From assembly GCA_017163975.1 (NCBI GenBank), contig JAFFSR010000301.1, forward strand, positions 2,833,001 through 2,897,000: a DNA stretch of 64,000 nt, written 5' to 3'. Shown here in pieces: positions 43,482-55,428 of the stretch. Position 1 is the stretch's first letter. Each line of letters opens with the position of its first letter. Both the position numbers and the translations under genes were made by a program. The notes beneath the pieces were generated by a model. It was given only the letters and a program-made list of their open reading frames with translations, had not been told where the DNA came from and searched no databases. Source of the stretch: Anastatus disparis (Eukaryota; Arthropoda; Insecta; Hymenoptera; Eupelmidae).

Positions 43482-46400
43482 TCATTTTGAATATATATTT
43501 TTTTTTCTATTTTTACATCGTGAAAGAGCTACATATAACTGTCCATGAGAGAATAATGGTTTTTTAATAAATATACCTACATTTTCAAAACTTTGTCCTT
43601 GGGACTTATCAATAGTTATTGTGAATGCTAATATAATAGGAAATTGTTTTTTGTATAAAATAAAAGGTAAAGAAGACGATACATTAGTACTTAATGTTAT
43701 TCTTGGTATAAAAACTTTATTTCCTTTATTTTTTCCTGTAATAATTTCGGCTTCAATATTATATTTAAATAATCTAGTTATTTTTAATCTAGTTCCATTA
43801 CATAATCTATCACTTATACTAAGATTTCGAATTAACATTACAACTACATTAATTTTTAATTTAATTTCATGAGGGGGTAATCCTTCTCTAATATTGTTTA
43901 ACATTTCTATAGGATAATTTAAATGAATAATTTTATTAGTTTGATCAACACCTTTATAGGTTGCATGATCTATACTATAATAAGTGATCATTTCATTATC
44001 AATTAATTTTAATATTCTATTATTTAACATATTAACATCTTCATTATGTGAAGTAAAATAACATTTTTAGAAAAATTATAATTATTGTTTATATCTTTAT
44101 AAATTTTATCACATACATCATTAGTTTCATATTCTTGAGGAATAATAAAAGTATTAATTTTTCCTTCTCCAATATCTAATAAAAAAGAAGAAAATTTTTC
44201 ATCTTTACATCTTATATTTTTTTTTTAATTAAAAATTTTAAATAATGGCCAAAGATATGAATATTTTATAGTTTCTTTTATAATTGTATCTTCAAATCCA
44301 TTTTTTAATACTGTCAAAATTTGTCTAAAATCACCACCTAAAATTATTAATTTACCACCAAAAGGTATATTATTTGAGCAAACATCTTGTAATGTTTTAT
44401 CAACAATTTCTAATGCTTTTTTAGGAATCATTGAAGCTTCATCCCAAATAATGATATCTGTTTGTCTTAATTTTTTTATCACATTCAAATTTTAAAAATG
44501 TACTCTTAATATTATTTAAATCAATTGGAAGTCTAAATGCTCTATGGTTAGTCATACCATTTGATAACAAAATTGAAGCAATTCCTGTCCACGCCATTAA
44601 TACAAATTTTTTTTTAAATTGAAATAAAGTAATATATTAATGTTTTATATAAAAATGTTATACCTGAACCTCCTGGACCATCTATAAAATATATTTTATT
44701 TTTATTATTTATTATATTATTAAAAATGTTTTTTTGATCTATATTTCATTCATAAAACATTTTACTAAACATTTTTTTCACTATATTCAATATTTTTAGT
44801 ACTTAATTCAATTTCTTCTTCTATGTATTTTTCATTAGGTTCAGGAATACTAAAATCTTTACATGACATTTCTTCCAAAATTATAATTTTATTAATATGA
44901 AAAAGTGCTTCATTTTCTTTAGAATCTTCAAATAAAATTTTTTTATATTCTCCCCAAATTATATTTCCTTGAATGTTTTCATCAAAAACAATTTTTTGTT
45001 GATTTTATGTATGAATATTTAATCTTATGGACACTATGACTCTGACCACATAATGGAAATTCTTCTAATCTTCAAGCTGTTCCCATTGAACTTAAATATC
45101 TACTGTATACTATTGTGTAATTTCATCATAAATATTATTATTTTCTTCCGCATCTTCATTTTTTTTCACTATTTCCTTGTATTCCGTACAATTCTTTTGT
45201 TTTATCTTCTTGTATTGGTTTATTTTGTCGTATTTGACATAATGCTTTATCTTCTCCTTTATATATATAATCAAAAATATATTTAATACTTTGTACAGTT
45301 GCACACAATTCAATATTTATATGACAATTATATTTAGCTAATAAATAACTATTATATGGAACAACCATTGAATTATCAACTGGAATAATTTTATGAGAAT
45401 ATTTTAAATGATAAACATGATTATCGTTTACATTATTTCTTCTTTTGTATTCTAGATATTTATTTTCTTTAAGAATATTTATTTTATTTTAGTTCGCTAA
45501 AAGATTTTGGAAAATTCTTTTTACATATATTACTATTTTTTTTATAACATGGTGACTTCTCAGTATGTGCACCATGTAACATATGTTTAATTACTAATTT
45601 TTGTAAATATTTATTATCTGATGATGGTATTTCTGCTGAAATATGTTTATTAAATAAATCTGTAGTAAATAATTTATTATTTGGATGTAACGTAAGAATA
45701 AGATGCACGTGCGGTAAACCACTTTTTTGAAATTCTATTGAAAATACATACGCTTTAATAGTTCCAAATATTTTATTTTTAACAATATCATTCAATAACG
45801 TTTTAAATTTTGCATAAAATAAACGAACTGTAATAGTAGGAATATCATCAGGAGTTGTTCCTACTGGAAAATTTTTTATAATTTCTTTAACCCTTTCAGT
45901 CACAGGAGCCACTATAGTGGCACCCTTTCTCATTTTCTTTTTTTTATTGTTTAATTCGCACTTTAAGTTTAATCTTTATTTTTTTTTGCATTTTCATATA
46001 AATGAGTGTTCATTTTACAAGTACTATATGATATATTTTGAATATATAATTGTAAATAAATCTAAAAAATTAATGAATGATAGAAAATACGTGTTTTTGC
46101 GAAAATAATTCGTGACTGAAAGGGTTAAGTTCTTTCCATTTTGGATTACATGTCATTGTAATAAATAAATCTGGTTTTCCTACTTTTCTCATTATTGCCA
46201 TAGCATCTTGATAATATTGCTGCATATATCTTGGACTTCCAATATATGTAGCTGGTAAAATAAAAAGGTTTCCTAATCTTTCTTTATTTTCAAAATTTTT
46301 TTAAACATCTTTAGCTCTATTTTTTATATGATCTAATAAACCTTGATAACATTCTGTACGTAATTGTTTTTGATTATTACGTAAAAAATTAATTCTATTA

Positions 46401-47302
46401 TTTTCAATCATTATATATGCATGAATTATATACTGTTGTGTTAATTTACCTCAATATAAAATTGAATTAAAATTTGTTTCGTCTAATCTATATGCTATAC
46501 TCTATGTAAATTGTGTATTGAAGAATAGTTAAATTTTTATTTTTTACATTAGGACGTTTATTATAACCTATACTCTATGCTAAATCACCCTGAGGAAATA
46601 ATAAAGGAAATATCATAGGATCTACATGATGAGATAATTTATTTAAATATGTTTGAGTAACTTTTTCTTCTGAATTATTATTAGGATATATACACAAATC
46701 ATAATTATCTGGAATTCCAGAATTATATACAATAATAGCTCTACATTCTGATGTTAAAGGTTTATTATAATTATGTTTTTGTTTATTATTTTTTCTTAAA
46801 AAATATAATTTATAATTTGGAACATTTTTAATATTAGATATTTGATGCAAATGTTTAAATTTTTTAGCTATTGGATTATTATTCATTATGTTTGTTATTG
46901 TATACGAATGTTCTTTAATTAATTTTGTATTATTTTTTAATCTTTTTTCAATAACAGTTGCGTTATCATAAATATATAACTAACCACAAATCGGATCTTC
47001 TTTTTTTTTGAAACAAATTATTTGGAGTTGTGTAACATATTTGTCCTTGAATTTTCAAATAATATATATACCTTTTTCCTTATTATGTACAACATTTGCG
47101 TTAAATATTACAAAACTAAATAAATTGTCATAATATCTAATTAAATGCCTGAAAGTAGTATCATAAAATATTAGAGACTTCAATTTTTCATGATATTTAC
47201 TTAACGGTAATAAAACTATTTTACCTTTTTGACAACAATTGAATTGTTTTATTTCGTCTTTTCAAAACATGGCTGAACAATATTTACATTTTATACTCAT
47301 TT
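43482..47302 (-). pseudogene. Helitron Rep/PIF1-like helicase gene, broken
   Basis: Minus-strand fragments follow the Helitron order. An N-terminal Cys finger (KCKYCSAMF...CCQKGK, ~47300-47215); the HVDPMIFPLLFPQGDL block (46886-46575); MQQYYQDAMAIMRK and DLFITMTCNPKW (~46240-46130); HUH endonuclease motif SGLPHVHLIL and upstream FYAKFK (45870-45700); VVPYNSYLLAKYNCHINIE and IKYIFDYIYKG, the Tyr motif (45368-45240). The helicase then has Walker A GPGGSGITF with the essential Lys replaced by Ile (~44670), TGIASILLSNGM, DEASMIPKKALE and GGDFRQIL (44488-44225), and C-terminal motifs TIDKSQGQSFENVG and LYVALSR (43620-43500). Numerous frameshifts and a MITE insertion (45891-46124) make it dead. 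The intact family performs rolling-circle transposition. Confidence 0.92.
45891..46124. mobile_element. CCCTTTCAG TTAA MITE, copy 2
   Basis: 234 bp, nearly identical to 27586-27818, with TTAA at 45887-45890 and 46125-46128. It interrupts the Rep part of the Helitron gene between NPKWKEL and the ...KEIIKNFPVG segment, so it is younger than the Helitron. The first residues of the 45484-45933 ORF are encoded by the MITE. Confidence 0.93.
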
Positions 47303-47663
47303 TATTAAAAACGATTTTTTAAATTTTTATTAATTTTAAAATTATGGTTATTTTTGTTTGTTTCAATATTTTTATTTTCAACTAAAATCTTTATTTTATT
47401 ATTATTTAACTTAGTATTTAATATATTTATAACATCTTTATGTTGCATAATTAATTTTTTTTTTCAATTCTATTTATATTTTTAAAATTATTATGTTTTT
47501 AAGCTTTTTGTTTTTTTAATGAAATTATTTCATTTACGTCTTTATTTAATTTTCTTTTATTACAGATACATCGAAAGGTTGTATTAAACTTTTTATGTAT
47601 AGTATTTTGATAAATTTCTGTTGATTCTTAAGAAAATTGTAGACTGTTATATGTTTATTATGC
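47303..47663. other. AT-rich 5' flank of Helitron gene
   Basis: No supported ORF; low-complexity A/T tracts. Confidence 0.45.
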
Positions 47664-47872
47664 GATTATGTAAGTGGGGGTGATGTTGGGGGGAATGAGG
47701 AGGGGGGCGTCGGGGAACGAGGGGTCGTGGGGGGGCGGGGGGTGCTTAGGCCAAATTGATATTTAAAAAATATCGTAGAATCTTAAACATTTTTACGTTA
47801 TTTTGTGGGGAGGCTTTACAAACTTCTGTGGGGGAACGAGGGGGGCGTGGGGGTTCGTGGTGCGTGGGGGGT
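47664..47872 (+). repeat. G-rich block with two related units
   Basis: Plus-strand runs of 4-7 G at close spacing (47671-47752), and again at 47809-47872; both share GGGGAACGAGGGG. Strongly unlike the AT-rich neighbourhood and able in principle to form G-quadruplexes. It may mark the 5' side of the Helitron, but no clear TC start was found. Confidence 0.75.
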
Positions 47873-48136
47873 CTAAAGCTGAATTTTCCAATATAACTAT
47901 ATAATATAGGAAGAAATATATTAGTTTTATGTCATAGTATGTCGTATTCAGTAGAATATCCATGGAGATAGCTAAATGGGTATTGGAGTGTCATACCGCC
48001 CTGCTCGTAACTAAAGTATATTCAGTTAACAATACACTATACAATGGAGTATACAACTTTAAAATACTTTATAGTATGGAATATTATTGCATACGCCACA
48101 CTATATTGAAGTGTATTGGCAAATATTCTACAGTCT
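47873..48136. other. Unassigned stretch
   Basis: Contains repeated TATACTATA-like phrases (ACACTATACAATGGAGTATA) but no gene. Confidence 0.4.
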
Positions 48137-48488
48137 TGTTGAAGATTGCTCGGAACAAAACACTAAAATCTGTTTTTAGAAGGGTAGTAGAGTCAGCGCG
48201 CTGCTACAAGTAGGCAAACCTTCTCCGCTCTGCTATAGTAAGACAAAGACAGATAAAGAAGAGCGCAGTCAAAAGTAAGCTATAGTTCTCCGTCGGCATC
48301 GTTCGATCGTTTCCGTAATTCATCGTCGACTCTCTCTCTGTCGCATAGGCAGAAGTATACCGGCACCGCTCAGTTCTTTGCTCGCATGAGAATTTTTCAA
48401 ATAAATAATCTGAAAATTTATATTTTAACGTAATGTTTTTTATTTGTATTCAATAATTTTTTAGCCCCTCATACGACCTACGATAACA
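48137..48488 (+). mobile_element. Candidate solo LTR, Copia-like
   Basis: TGTTGAAGATTGCTCGGAAC at the left and CCTACGATAACA at the right give TG...CA, with AATAAT/AATAAA-like signals near the 3' end (48400). No matching target duplication, so the limits and identity are uncertain. Confidence 0.27.
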
Positions 48489-48500
48489 TAAAATCATCTA

Positions 48501-48629
48501 CCCAACTTGGGCTAACGAAAAATACATATGACCTCGACTAATGTTTATAGCTTGAACAGCAGTCAGACTACTGCTCAAGCCAAAAACATTAGTCTCGCTC
48601 ATATAAATCCTTCGTACGCCCAAGTTGGG
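48501..48629. mobile_element. 129-bp hairpin MITE, TA target
   Basis: CCCAACTTGGGC and GCCCAAGTTGGG ends, long imperfect stem including TGACCTCGACTAATG and its counterpart, TA at 48499-48500 and 48630-48631. Folds into a single hairpin of miRNA-precursor size. Confidence 0.8.
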
Positions 48630-49281
48630 TATATAACTAATATATGTCCTTTGGCCGTATTCAGGTGGAATATGAATCGAGAACAATGTTTGTCGCTTGA
48701 GCTGAAATTGCCGAGGGCGCGCTTCGCGCGCTTTTGGGAACTTTTACGTACAGAATATCTAAAAAAAATAGTCATTTTTATCATTCATTCAAATCCAGCA
48801 CTAGTGTACCCACTCTGAATCCTCATTCTATTCAGACCACATGAAAATATATCTCACAAGCTTTAATTTTCATTTTTGTAACTCTGTATGAATACAAAAT
48901 TGACAGAGATATAGCAGTTTGAAGTTTTTAATAAACTGAAGGTATTAAATCCATGAGTCGGTCTCAGATTCACTTCATAATAATAGCTTTAATTTCTGGG
49001 CGGATCTTAGACAGCCTTAAAAAGTTTTTCAGAGCTTTAATTCAAGGCCTAAAAAATTATCTCTTGACAGTGTCATTGTTGTAAAATTAGATGTAATATT
49101 CTCTGAAGTAGTCGGAATCAACATAATTGCAAAAAAATTATTATTTATTCAAATATACTAATCAAGTCCGTTTCAGAGTAAGTCTTTATAATTCAAGGCT
49201 AATGGCGTACTATTACAAAAGAATTAATTTATAAAAGAATTTACTTTCATATTTATAAAAAATAAAAATTTCATTCATATT

Positions 49282-49533
49282 TCATATACAAATCCTGTAA
49301 AGGAGACTGAGATACTTTAGAATGTTTTTTTTATATTTTTCCCTACATCTGCACGGATGCTGTGTCTTAAGCTTTGATTGTTTCCAAATATTTGACACAA
49401 CATTAAATACTGAAAGTATACTATCATTGATTCCAAGTTTTGAAACTCGAGTTTGGTAAAAAAGTAGTTGTAAAACTTGAAACTTGGTAGGCAATCTCTC
49501 TCTAGGAATATCTGATATAGCATTATCTGCCAA
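49282..49533 (-). CDS. Unrecognised ORF in long-TIR element
   Basis: 83 codons. The part MADNAISDIPRERLPTKFQV then LLFYQTRVSKLG has mixed amphipathic composition and could be the start of an element-encoded protein; the C-terminal end is Lys-rich and runs into the arm. A second frame (49317-49538) overlaps. No domain recognised. Confidence 0.25.
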   Translation of the reverse strand: MADNAISDIPRERLPTKFQVLQLLFYQTRVSKLGINDSILSVFNVVSNIWKQSKLKTQHPCRCREKYKKNILKYLSLLYRICI

Positions 49534-50015
49534 ATCATCAGGTATTTATCTTGCAGTTTCCTCCATATTTTATAGTTGCTGGAAGATTTATAAATATATT
49601 ATAATAAATTAAAGAAAAAAAATCATTATTAAATTTTTATAAACATATACGACATATGACGGTAAGCAACATTTCAACTTTAATTTAAATTTATATTATT
49701 ATAAATTACAGTAACAATAATTTAAAAATAACTTACATTTTTTAAATTAGTATGTTACTTCTGTAATTTTGATTTAGGTTATAAATACTTAGTTACTTCA
49801 ATCGAAACAATATAATATTTTTTTCACACTAAATTACAAAAGAATTTTCAGGGTGTCTCTACGATCTACAATAGTCTATCTTGGTACGCATGTTGAAGCT
49901 CCAGCATCCAACCAAAAATATTAATGTTATTATTAAATGAATATGGAGTCGTATGTATCAGCTAAATTATTTGCGCGAGGTACGCGCAAGTGATACCTGT
50001 ATTAATAATTACATT

Positions 50016-50291
50016 CTAATTATTAATATCATAAATATGATAGATAAATGATATAATTTCCTTTAGGTATTTTTGAGAGTAAACATGACCCCGTTCATAT
50101 GCGCGACTCAAAAGTTCATATTCCAATTGAGGTTGTCTGCCAAAGAGAGAGATATTATTTCTTGAGTCACATTTCGGAATCCCAAAGGTGCGTCCCGCTA
50201 GAGTCGCAACCTCCACTAATAACAGATCTCGTACTTTAATGTTTTGGTTACACAAAGAGAATTTTTCCATAAAAATTCCGGTCACGATCAC
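50016..50291 (-). CDS. Unrecognised ORF in long-TIR element
   Basis: 91 codons with readable complexity (TFGIPKCDSRNNISLFGRQP, LEYELLSRAYERGHVY). It lies in the interior of the element on the same strand as 49282-49533 and might be another exon. No domain recognised. Confidence 0.25.
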   Translation of the reverse strand: MIVTGIFMEKFSLCNQNIKVRDLLLVEVATLAGRTFGIPKCDSRNNISLFGRQPQLEYELLSRAYERGHVYSQKYLKEIISFIYHIYDINN

Positions 50292-50807
50292 TACAATCGA
50301 GTGACATTCTAGATTTCTATGAAAAATATGAGACGTTATCGTAAAAATGATTGAAAATTATAAAGGAGTCTGATAATTTTTCGTAATGTCTATGACGAGG
50401 ACAGCGATATACGCGTATACTTTTGACTTTGTCCTCGTTGTATATCACACAGTATGCTAAGTAAGTTTCTACGCTTACTTTGCATGTATAAGAGAGCAGT
50501 GGGAGTCTAAGGGAGCCGAGGACTCGTTTTTCTCGAGGAGAGAAGAAGCGCGCGTGAGGCGCTTAGTCCCATGAGGGGTGGACTTTAGCTAGATACGACA
50601 AAGCGTGCGCGTCGTTAGATTTTTGCCGCCATTGTGCTCGTGCTCTTGCGACTTTGCTTTCTCGCCGGTTTTTGTTTGCTTAGCTGCGCGAATTATAATC
50701 AATAATTTTTGTTTTTTATTGATGGTGCATCATCGTAACAAGAATTATAGTGCAGTGTAAAACAACACAGTGAATAGGTTATATCACCTATTTAAAGCAG
50801 TACTTTA

Positions 50808-50936
50808 ATGTCTACATGGTCGAGACATTTTGACGTTGAATGGGGATGCCAAGCTGCACCGCACGTTACCGGTGCCGCTGTCGAATTCATAGCTCTTGTA
50901 CAAAGAAGAAATTCGCCAACGGAAAAAGAAAAGTAG
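50808..50936 (+). CDS. Short ORF in GC-richer island, possible first exon
   Basis: 42 codons, starting MSTWSRHFDVEWG and containing TGAAVEFIALVQRRN. The stop overlaps AAAGTAGGT, a plausible 5' splice site. The 450 bp upstream are the GC-richest, CpG-containing part of the interior, so this may be a promoter plus first exon. Speculative. Confidence 0.25.
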   Translation: MSTWSRHFDVEWGCQAAPHVTGAAVEFIALVQRRNSPTEKEK

Positions 50937-51171
50937 GTCTGCAAACTATCGTCGAATATTTTAATTGTGTTTTATTGATGCCGGATAGTCTGTGTGTCGC
51001 TGTGCGCAAACCATAACGTGCTTGATTCGAGCAAACGAGATTGTCGTTTGCGTACCTGTGTGATAATGATAGGATAGCTTGGGCGCGCATTCGTGTAACA
51101 GTTAATATTCAAATCATTTGTATTACTTTTATCGCTCATTTTTTTTTCTACTGTGTATTCCATTTGCTTAA

Positions 51172-51376
51172 GGCGACTACAGAAGTTGGGTTGAATTTCA
51201 TTTCGTAGTTTACAAATTACTCTTTCAGTTTTTAAAATTTTTTGGATTTTTAAATTTCTTACCATTTTACGGATTACAATAAATTGAGGAAAATTAAAAA
51301 ATCTGATGAATTTCACATATTAAAAGAGTAATTTGTAAACTCAAAAATAAAACCTAACCTGAAATCTGAAGTCGCC
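51172..51376. mobile_element. TTAA-flanked MITE, ~205 bp
   Basis: GGCGACTACAGAAGTTGGG and the complementary right end AGTCGCC, with TTAA at 51168-51171 and 51377-51380. Inner arms pair via AGTTTACAAATTACTCTTT. Non-coding. Confidence 0.87.
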
Positions 51377-51727
51377 TTAAACGAATAAATTGTAGTAAGG
51401 TTTAAATCAAATAATATTTTGCAATTGATTTCAAAGAAAATTGAACGTAAATTAATTTTCTCGCATTCTAACCTCAAAATCGCAACTTCTTTTCTCTTTT
51501 TCGGCTCTCAAGCGAGAAAATATATTATGAAACGGATGTGTAAAAGCTTTTTTACGAAACTTGTTACAGCCCAACTTCTCGTTTCATAAATAAAGCCCTC
51601 ACACACCCGTTTAATAATGTACTATTATTATTTTGAACATATAAAATCTTTTACTTTGATGAGTGCAATCATCTTTAGTGAGTCTACTGGTATACGCCGT
51701 GGGTCCCGTCATACCAGACGTCGGGCT

Positions 51728-51752
51728 ACAGAACTTCTAAGAGAAGTTCTGT
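51728..51752. repeat. Perfect 11-bp hairpin
   Basis: ACAGAACTTCT, loop AAG, AGAAGTTCTGT. Followed by an A run, so terminator-like by shape, but in eukaryotic DNA its meaning is unknown. Confidence 0.5.
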
Positions 51753-52554
51753 TAAAAAAATTTATAATAATTAATTTTCACTTTGTAGTATAGTAAAGTA
51801 CTATAGTTGATCAGCTGTGCAAGCTTAACTACACTATAGGTTATAGATAATTTTGAATTTAACGGTGAGTTCACGTTTACTTAGAGAAATACACGAGAGA
51901 CCAATAAATATATTTAATTTTATTTATCGAAATATATTCCCCGTTACATGTCTCATAAATTTTTGTAGACATTTAGGTTGTTCCGCGATTGTAGTAATCG
52001 TCATCACAATTTTCATCGAAAAATTCACACCGTGAAGTGTTTTTAAACGTACGTATCCATAGGATTCCGCAATTCGACAATACCCTAACCAAAACACAAA
52101 AGTATCAAAGGGCATTTTTCGACCTATTAATTTTTTAATTCTTAAAGTTTAATTTTTGTGCAAATTAATACTTCAAAAGTGTAAAACATAAAAAAAAAAA
52201 AAGTGCAAAAGCATCCTAGTCTTCTATACAGGATTTGAATAAAAAATAAATAAAATTCTTATCCATTATAAATATGAAAGATGATTCTTTAAAAATTAAT
52301 AAATTAATTCTTTTGCAATGAAACAACCTCAGCAGAACAGAATTACATTCCACAATACGCCATAAGCCTTGAATTATAAAGACTTACTCTGAAACGGACT
52401 TGATTCGAATATTTGAATAAATAATAATTTTTTTGCAATTACATTGATTTCGACTACTTCAGAGAATATTACATCTAATTTTGCAACAATGACATTGTCA
52501 AGAGATAACACAGCCACACAAAAAAAGAATGTCAGAACCCACGGACCAGACCAT

Positions 52555-53000
52555 ATATACCTTATGTTTTTGAGGTCGCTGATTCCGAATCCGTGGTCCA
52601 TTTGACCCCATCACCTCAGGGTCAAGGTCAGGTCAAGGTCAAATTTACAAAATTAACGGCAACCAAGGTTTAACAGTATACATATATGTTTTTGAGGTCG
52701 CTGATTCCGAATCCGTGGTCCATTTGACCCCATCACCTCAGGGTCAAGGTCAGGTCAAGGTCAAATTTAAAAAATTAACAGCAACCAAGGTTTAACAGTA
52801 TACATATATGTTTTTGAGGTCGCTGATTCCGAATCCGTGGTCCATTTGACCCCATCACCTCAGGGTCAAGGTCAGGTCAAGGTCAAATTTCCAAAATTAA
52901 CGGCAACCAAGGTTTAACAGTATACATATATGTTTTTGGGATCGCCGAATCCGAAACCGTGGTCCGTTTGACTCCATCACCTCATAGTGAAGGTTATTTG
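52555..53000. repeat. ~122 bp tandem repeats, left side of copy 2
   Basis: Four units, nearly identical. Each carries GGGTCAAGGTCAGGTCAAGG, that is two TCAAGGTCA sites 10 bp apart. Confidence 0.92.
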
Positions 53001-53049
53001 AAGGTAAAATCGACAAAATTCTTGTAAAACAAACCAAACTTCATGCCAT

Positions 53050-54914
53050 TTATTTTTTCTTACTATACCTTACACGTTTCTCATCAAATGATCGGTGCAA
53101 AGGTTTCCTTTTACGTTTTTTCCCAGTAGTTTTACAATCTCTTTTCAACATCCAGCAGTAGTCGGCCAGCATACTAGCATCCCATCTACCTTGATAACGC
53201 TTCTCCATTACTTTAATGTCTTGGTGAAAACGCTCTCCCTGTTCTTCGCTATAATCGCCACAGTTTTCAGGAAAACTATCCAAGTGATTGTGCAGAAAAT
53301 GTAGTTTGTAATTCATTAGGCAACCCATATATTCCCATAGTTCTCAACCATTTTAGATACAATTACTTTGTAATTTGGGCTTCTGCGATTACCCAAAAAG
53401 TTTTCAGTAACTTCCTTAAAGCTAAGCCATGCAGCTTTCTCAATGTTTGTCATGGAACTAATGAACTGGTCATCAGCTATCATTTTTCTAATTTCAGGAC
53501 CGTCAAAAATACCTTCCTTCATTTTTGCATCTGATTTACTTGGAAATTTACTTTCCTAGTATTTGAAGCACTGGCTATCTTTATCTAAAGCTTTAACGAA
53601 TTGTTTCATCACACCAAGTTTTATGTATAATGGAGGAATGAGAACTCTTTTCGGATCAACCAATGGAGTAGCTATAACGTTACTCTTTCCGACTTCGAGA
53701 GATTTTCTTTCAGGCCATTTATGATTTGTATAGTGCTTTGCACGGTCTCTACTATCCCATAAGCACAAGAAACATGGCGTCTTTGTAAATCCAGACTGCT
53801 GTCCTAACAATATTCCAGAAACTTTCAAATCACCACATATCCGCCATTCATGCTTATCATACTGAATATTTTGTATTATAATTTTGTGATTATCGTATGT
53901 TTCCTCCATTGTAGTGGAGTGCGCTATAGGAACTGAGGCATAGTGGTTGCTATTGTGTAGTAATACGGCTTTTAAACTTCTTTTTGATGAATCTATGAAC
54001 AATCTCCATTCTTCGTCTTTATACACATTAGGTTTAATTTCATTCATTAAACCTTTTACGTCTTTACAATATACTATTTTATCACCATTATGATTCATTT
54101 CTTCAAAGTATGGTTCGAAACTTTTGCTTCTTGTTCTGTAAAAAGATACTTTAGTAGATTTTGCCAACTGATTCATGCCTTTTAAAGCTGAAGCTAAATG
54201 TTCTGCTCCATCTTTAGGTAAGTTAAGCTCTCTAACTAGGTCGTTTAGTTTATCTTGAGTCCATAACTTTACGCTTTTGTCTTTTTGGCCCGCTGGAAGG
54301 AAAATATCGTCATCGTCATCATCATCATCATCTGCAGTTTCTTCATCACTATAGCTTTCATACGATCCATCTTTTAAGTCATTATTATCAATTTTACCCC
54401 CATCAATGCCGCCACTGACTTCGTTATCTTCTTCATTATTTTTTTCATCGCTTCCCGATTTTTCGATAGGTCTTTTTACAGAAATAACATCAGCATAATT
54501 CACTGTTGCTTTAATTTTACTATTAATTCCAATAATTTCGGTATTACAGAAGTAACAATCCTCTCTTCTATCTGGTTGATACCATTCCATTGGGCTATTA
54601 AATTTAACTTTGTCATCTTCTTTTGTTTTATTCCACTTACAAAGCATTTGACGACATTGTTCGCAGATACTACATGGGGTCCACTTTTCTATAACTACAT
54701 CAGTTTCTAATTTGAAGCAAGTTTTGTAAATTTTTCTGAGATTCTCATTGAAATGTCTTCGAGATTTTTGTGGTGTGAATACTCCGCAGACAAAACAAAA
54801 AAGATTAGAATTTTTTGTGCCAATATGCCCTTGAGATGTAAAAGGTAAATTTTCCATGATTTTCAGTATAACCCCGCACGTTAGGGATCCTGGTCCGATC
54901 GCAGGTGAGTCCAT
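53050..54914 (-). pseudogene. Transposase-like protein of ACACAGCC element, copy 2 left
   Basis: The best copy of the gene. 452 open codons (54914-53556), one nonsense codon at ...DSQCFKY-stop, then continuation (53522-53316) and a shared frameshift before the C-terminal 92 codons (53328-53050). Features: N-terminal Cys clusters FCFVCG (~35-40) and CSICEQC (~80-86), resembling a zinc-binding DNA-recognition domain; a poly-Asp acidic stretch (~195-210); SFYRTRSKSFEPYFEE-like block; WRICGDLKVSGILLG with a conserved Asp followed by PCFLCLWDSRD; C-terminal GDYSEEQGERFHQD with candidate catalytic Glu, then YQGRWDASMLADYCWMLKRD and a basic tail. The D...E layout suggests an RNase-H-fold transposase. 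I recognise the protein type as repeated in arthropod genomes but cannot name its superfamily. Confidence 0.75.
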
Positions 54915-55428
54915 TGTCCCGGAGGTGATAACTCTTATACCTCTCCGGGGCTAAGTATAAGAGCTTTCCGACTTTGACGAGGACAGTGTCAACTCGTCGT
55001 CGGACACACTACAGCTTCATCCTCACACCCTAACGTCCCCCTGCGAGGCAGTGCGCTTCCACTGGCATCGTTACCCCGACAAACTTATAAGCGGATCATT
55101 CCACACATCCTCGTTTGGGGCAGTGTCACCGTCACAGTTTTTGTCGAGGAAGCAGGTGAAGGCTACGTTGACGAAAAAAATTCATGTTTAATTTTTGCTT
55201 ATTCATTTAACCGTACATTTGTACAATTAGGAAATGCATGCTTACTTTCTACACAATTCTTCACGTATATCACAGAACACTCTTATGCAATTTAAAATTG
55301 TATAATGTACGATCTCACAAATAAGAGAAAATTAAATATGATCTTTTGTTCTTCAAAGTAGCCTTGTATCAAAATGAAATTAATCAATATTGTACTAAAA
55401 TTCGCAGATACCGTGGTTTAGGTTTGTT

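Noticed and set aside
48137..48488. Confident call of a Copia solo LTR
   Set aside because: TG...CA ends are present but flanks AGTCT and TAAAA do not match; kept only as a low-confidence feature.
51350..51360. AACCTAACCT as telomeric repeat
   Set aside because: Only two units, inside a TTAA MITE.
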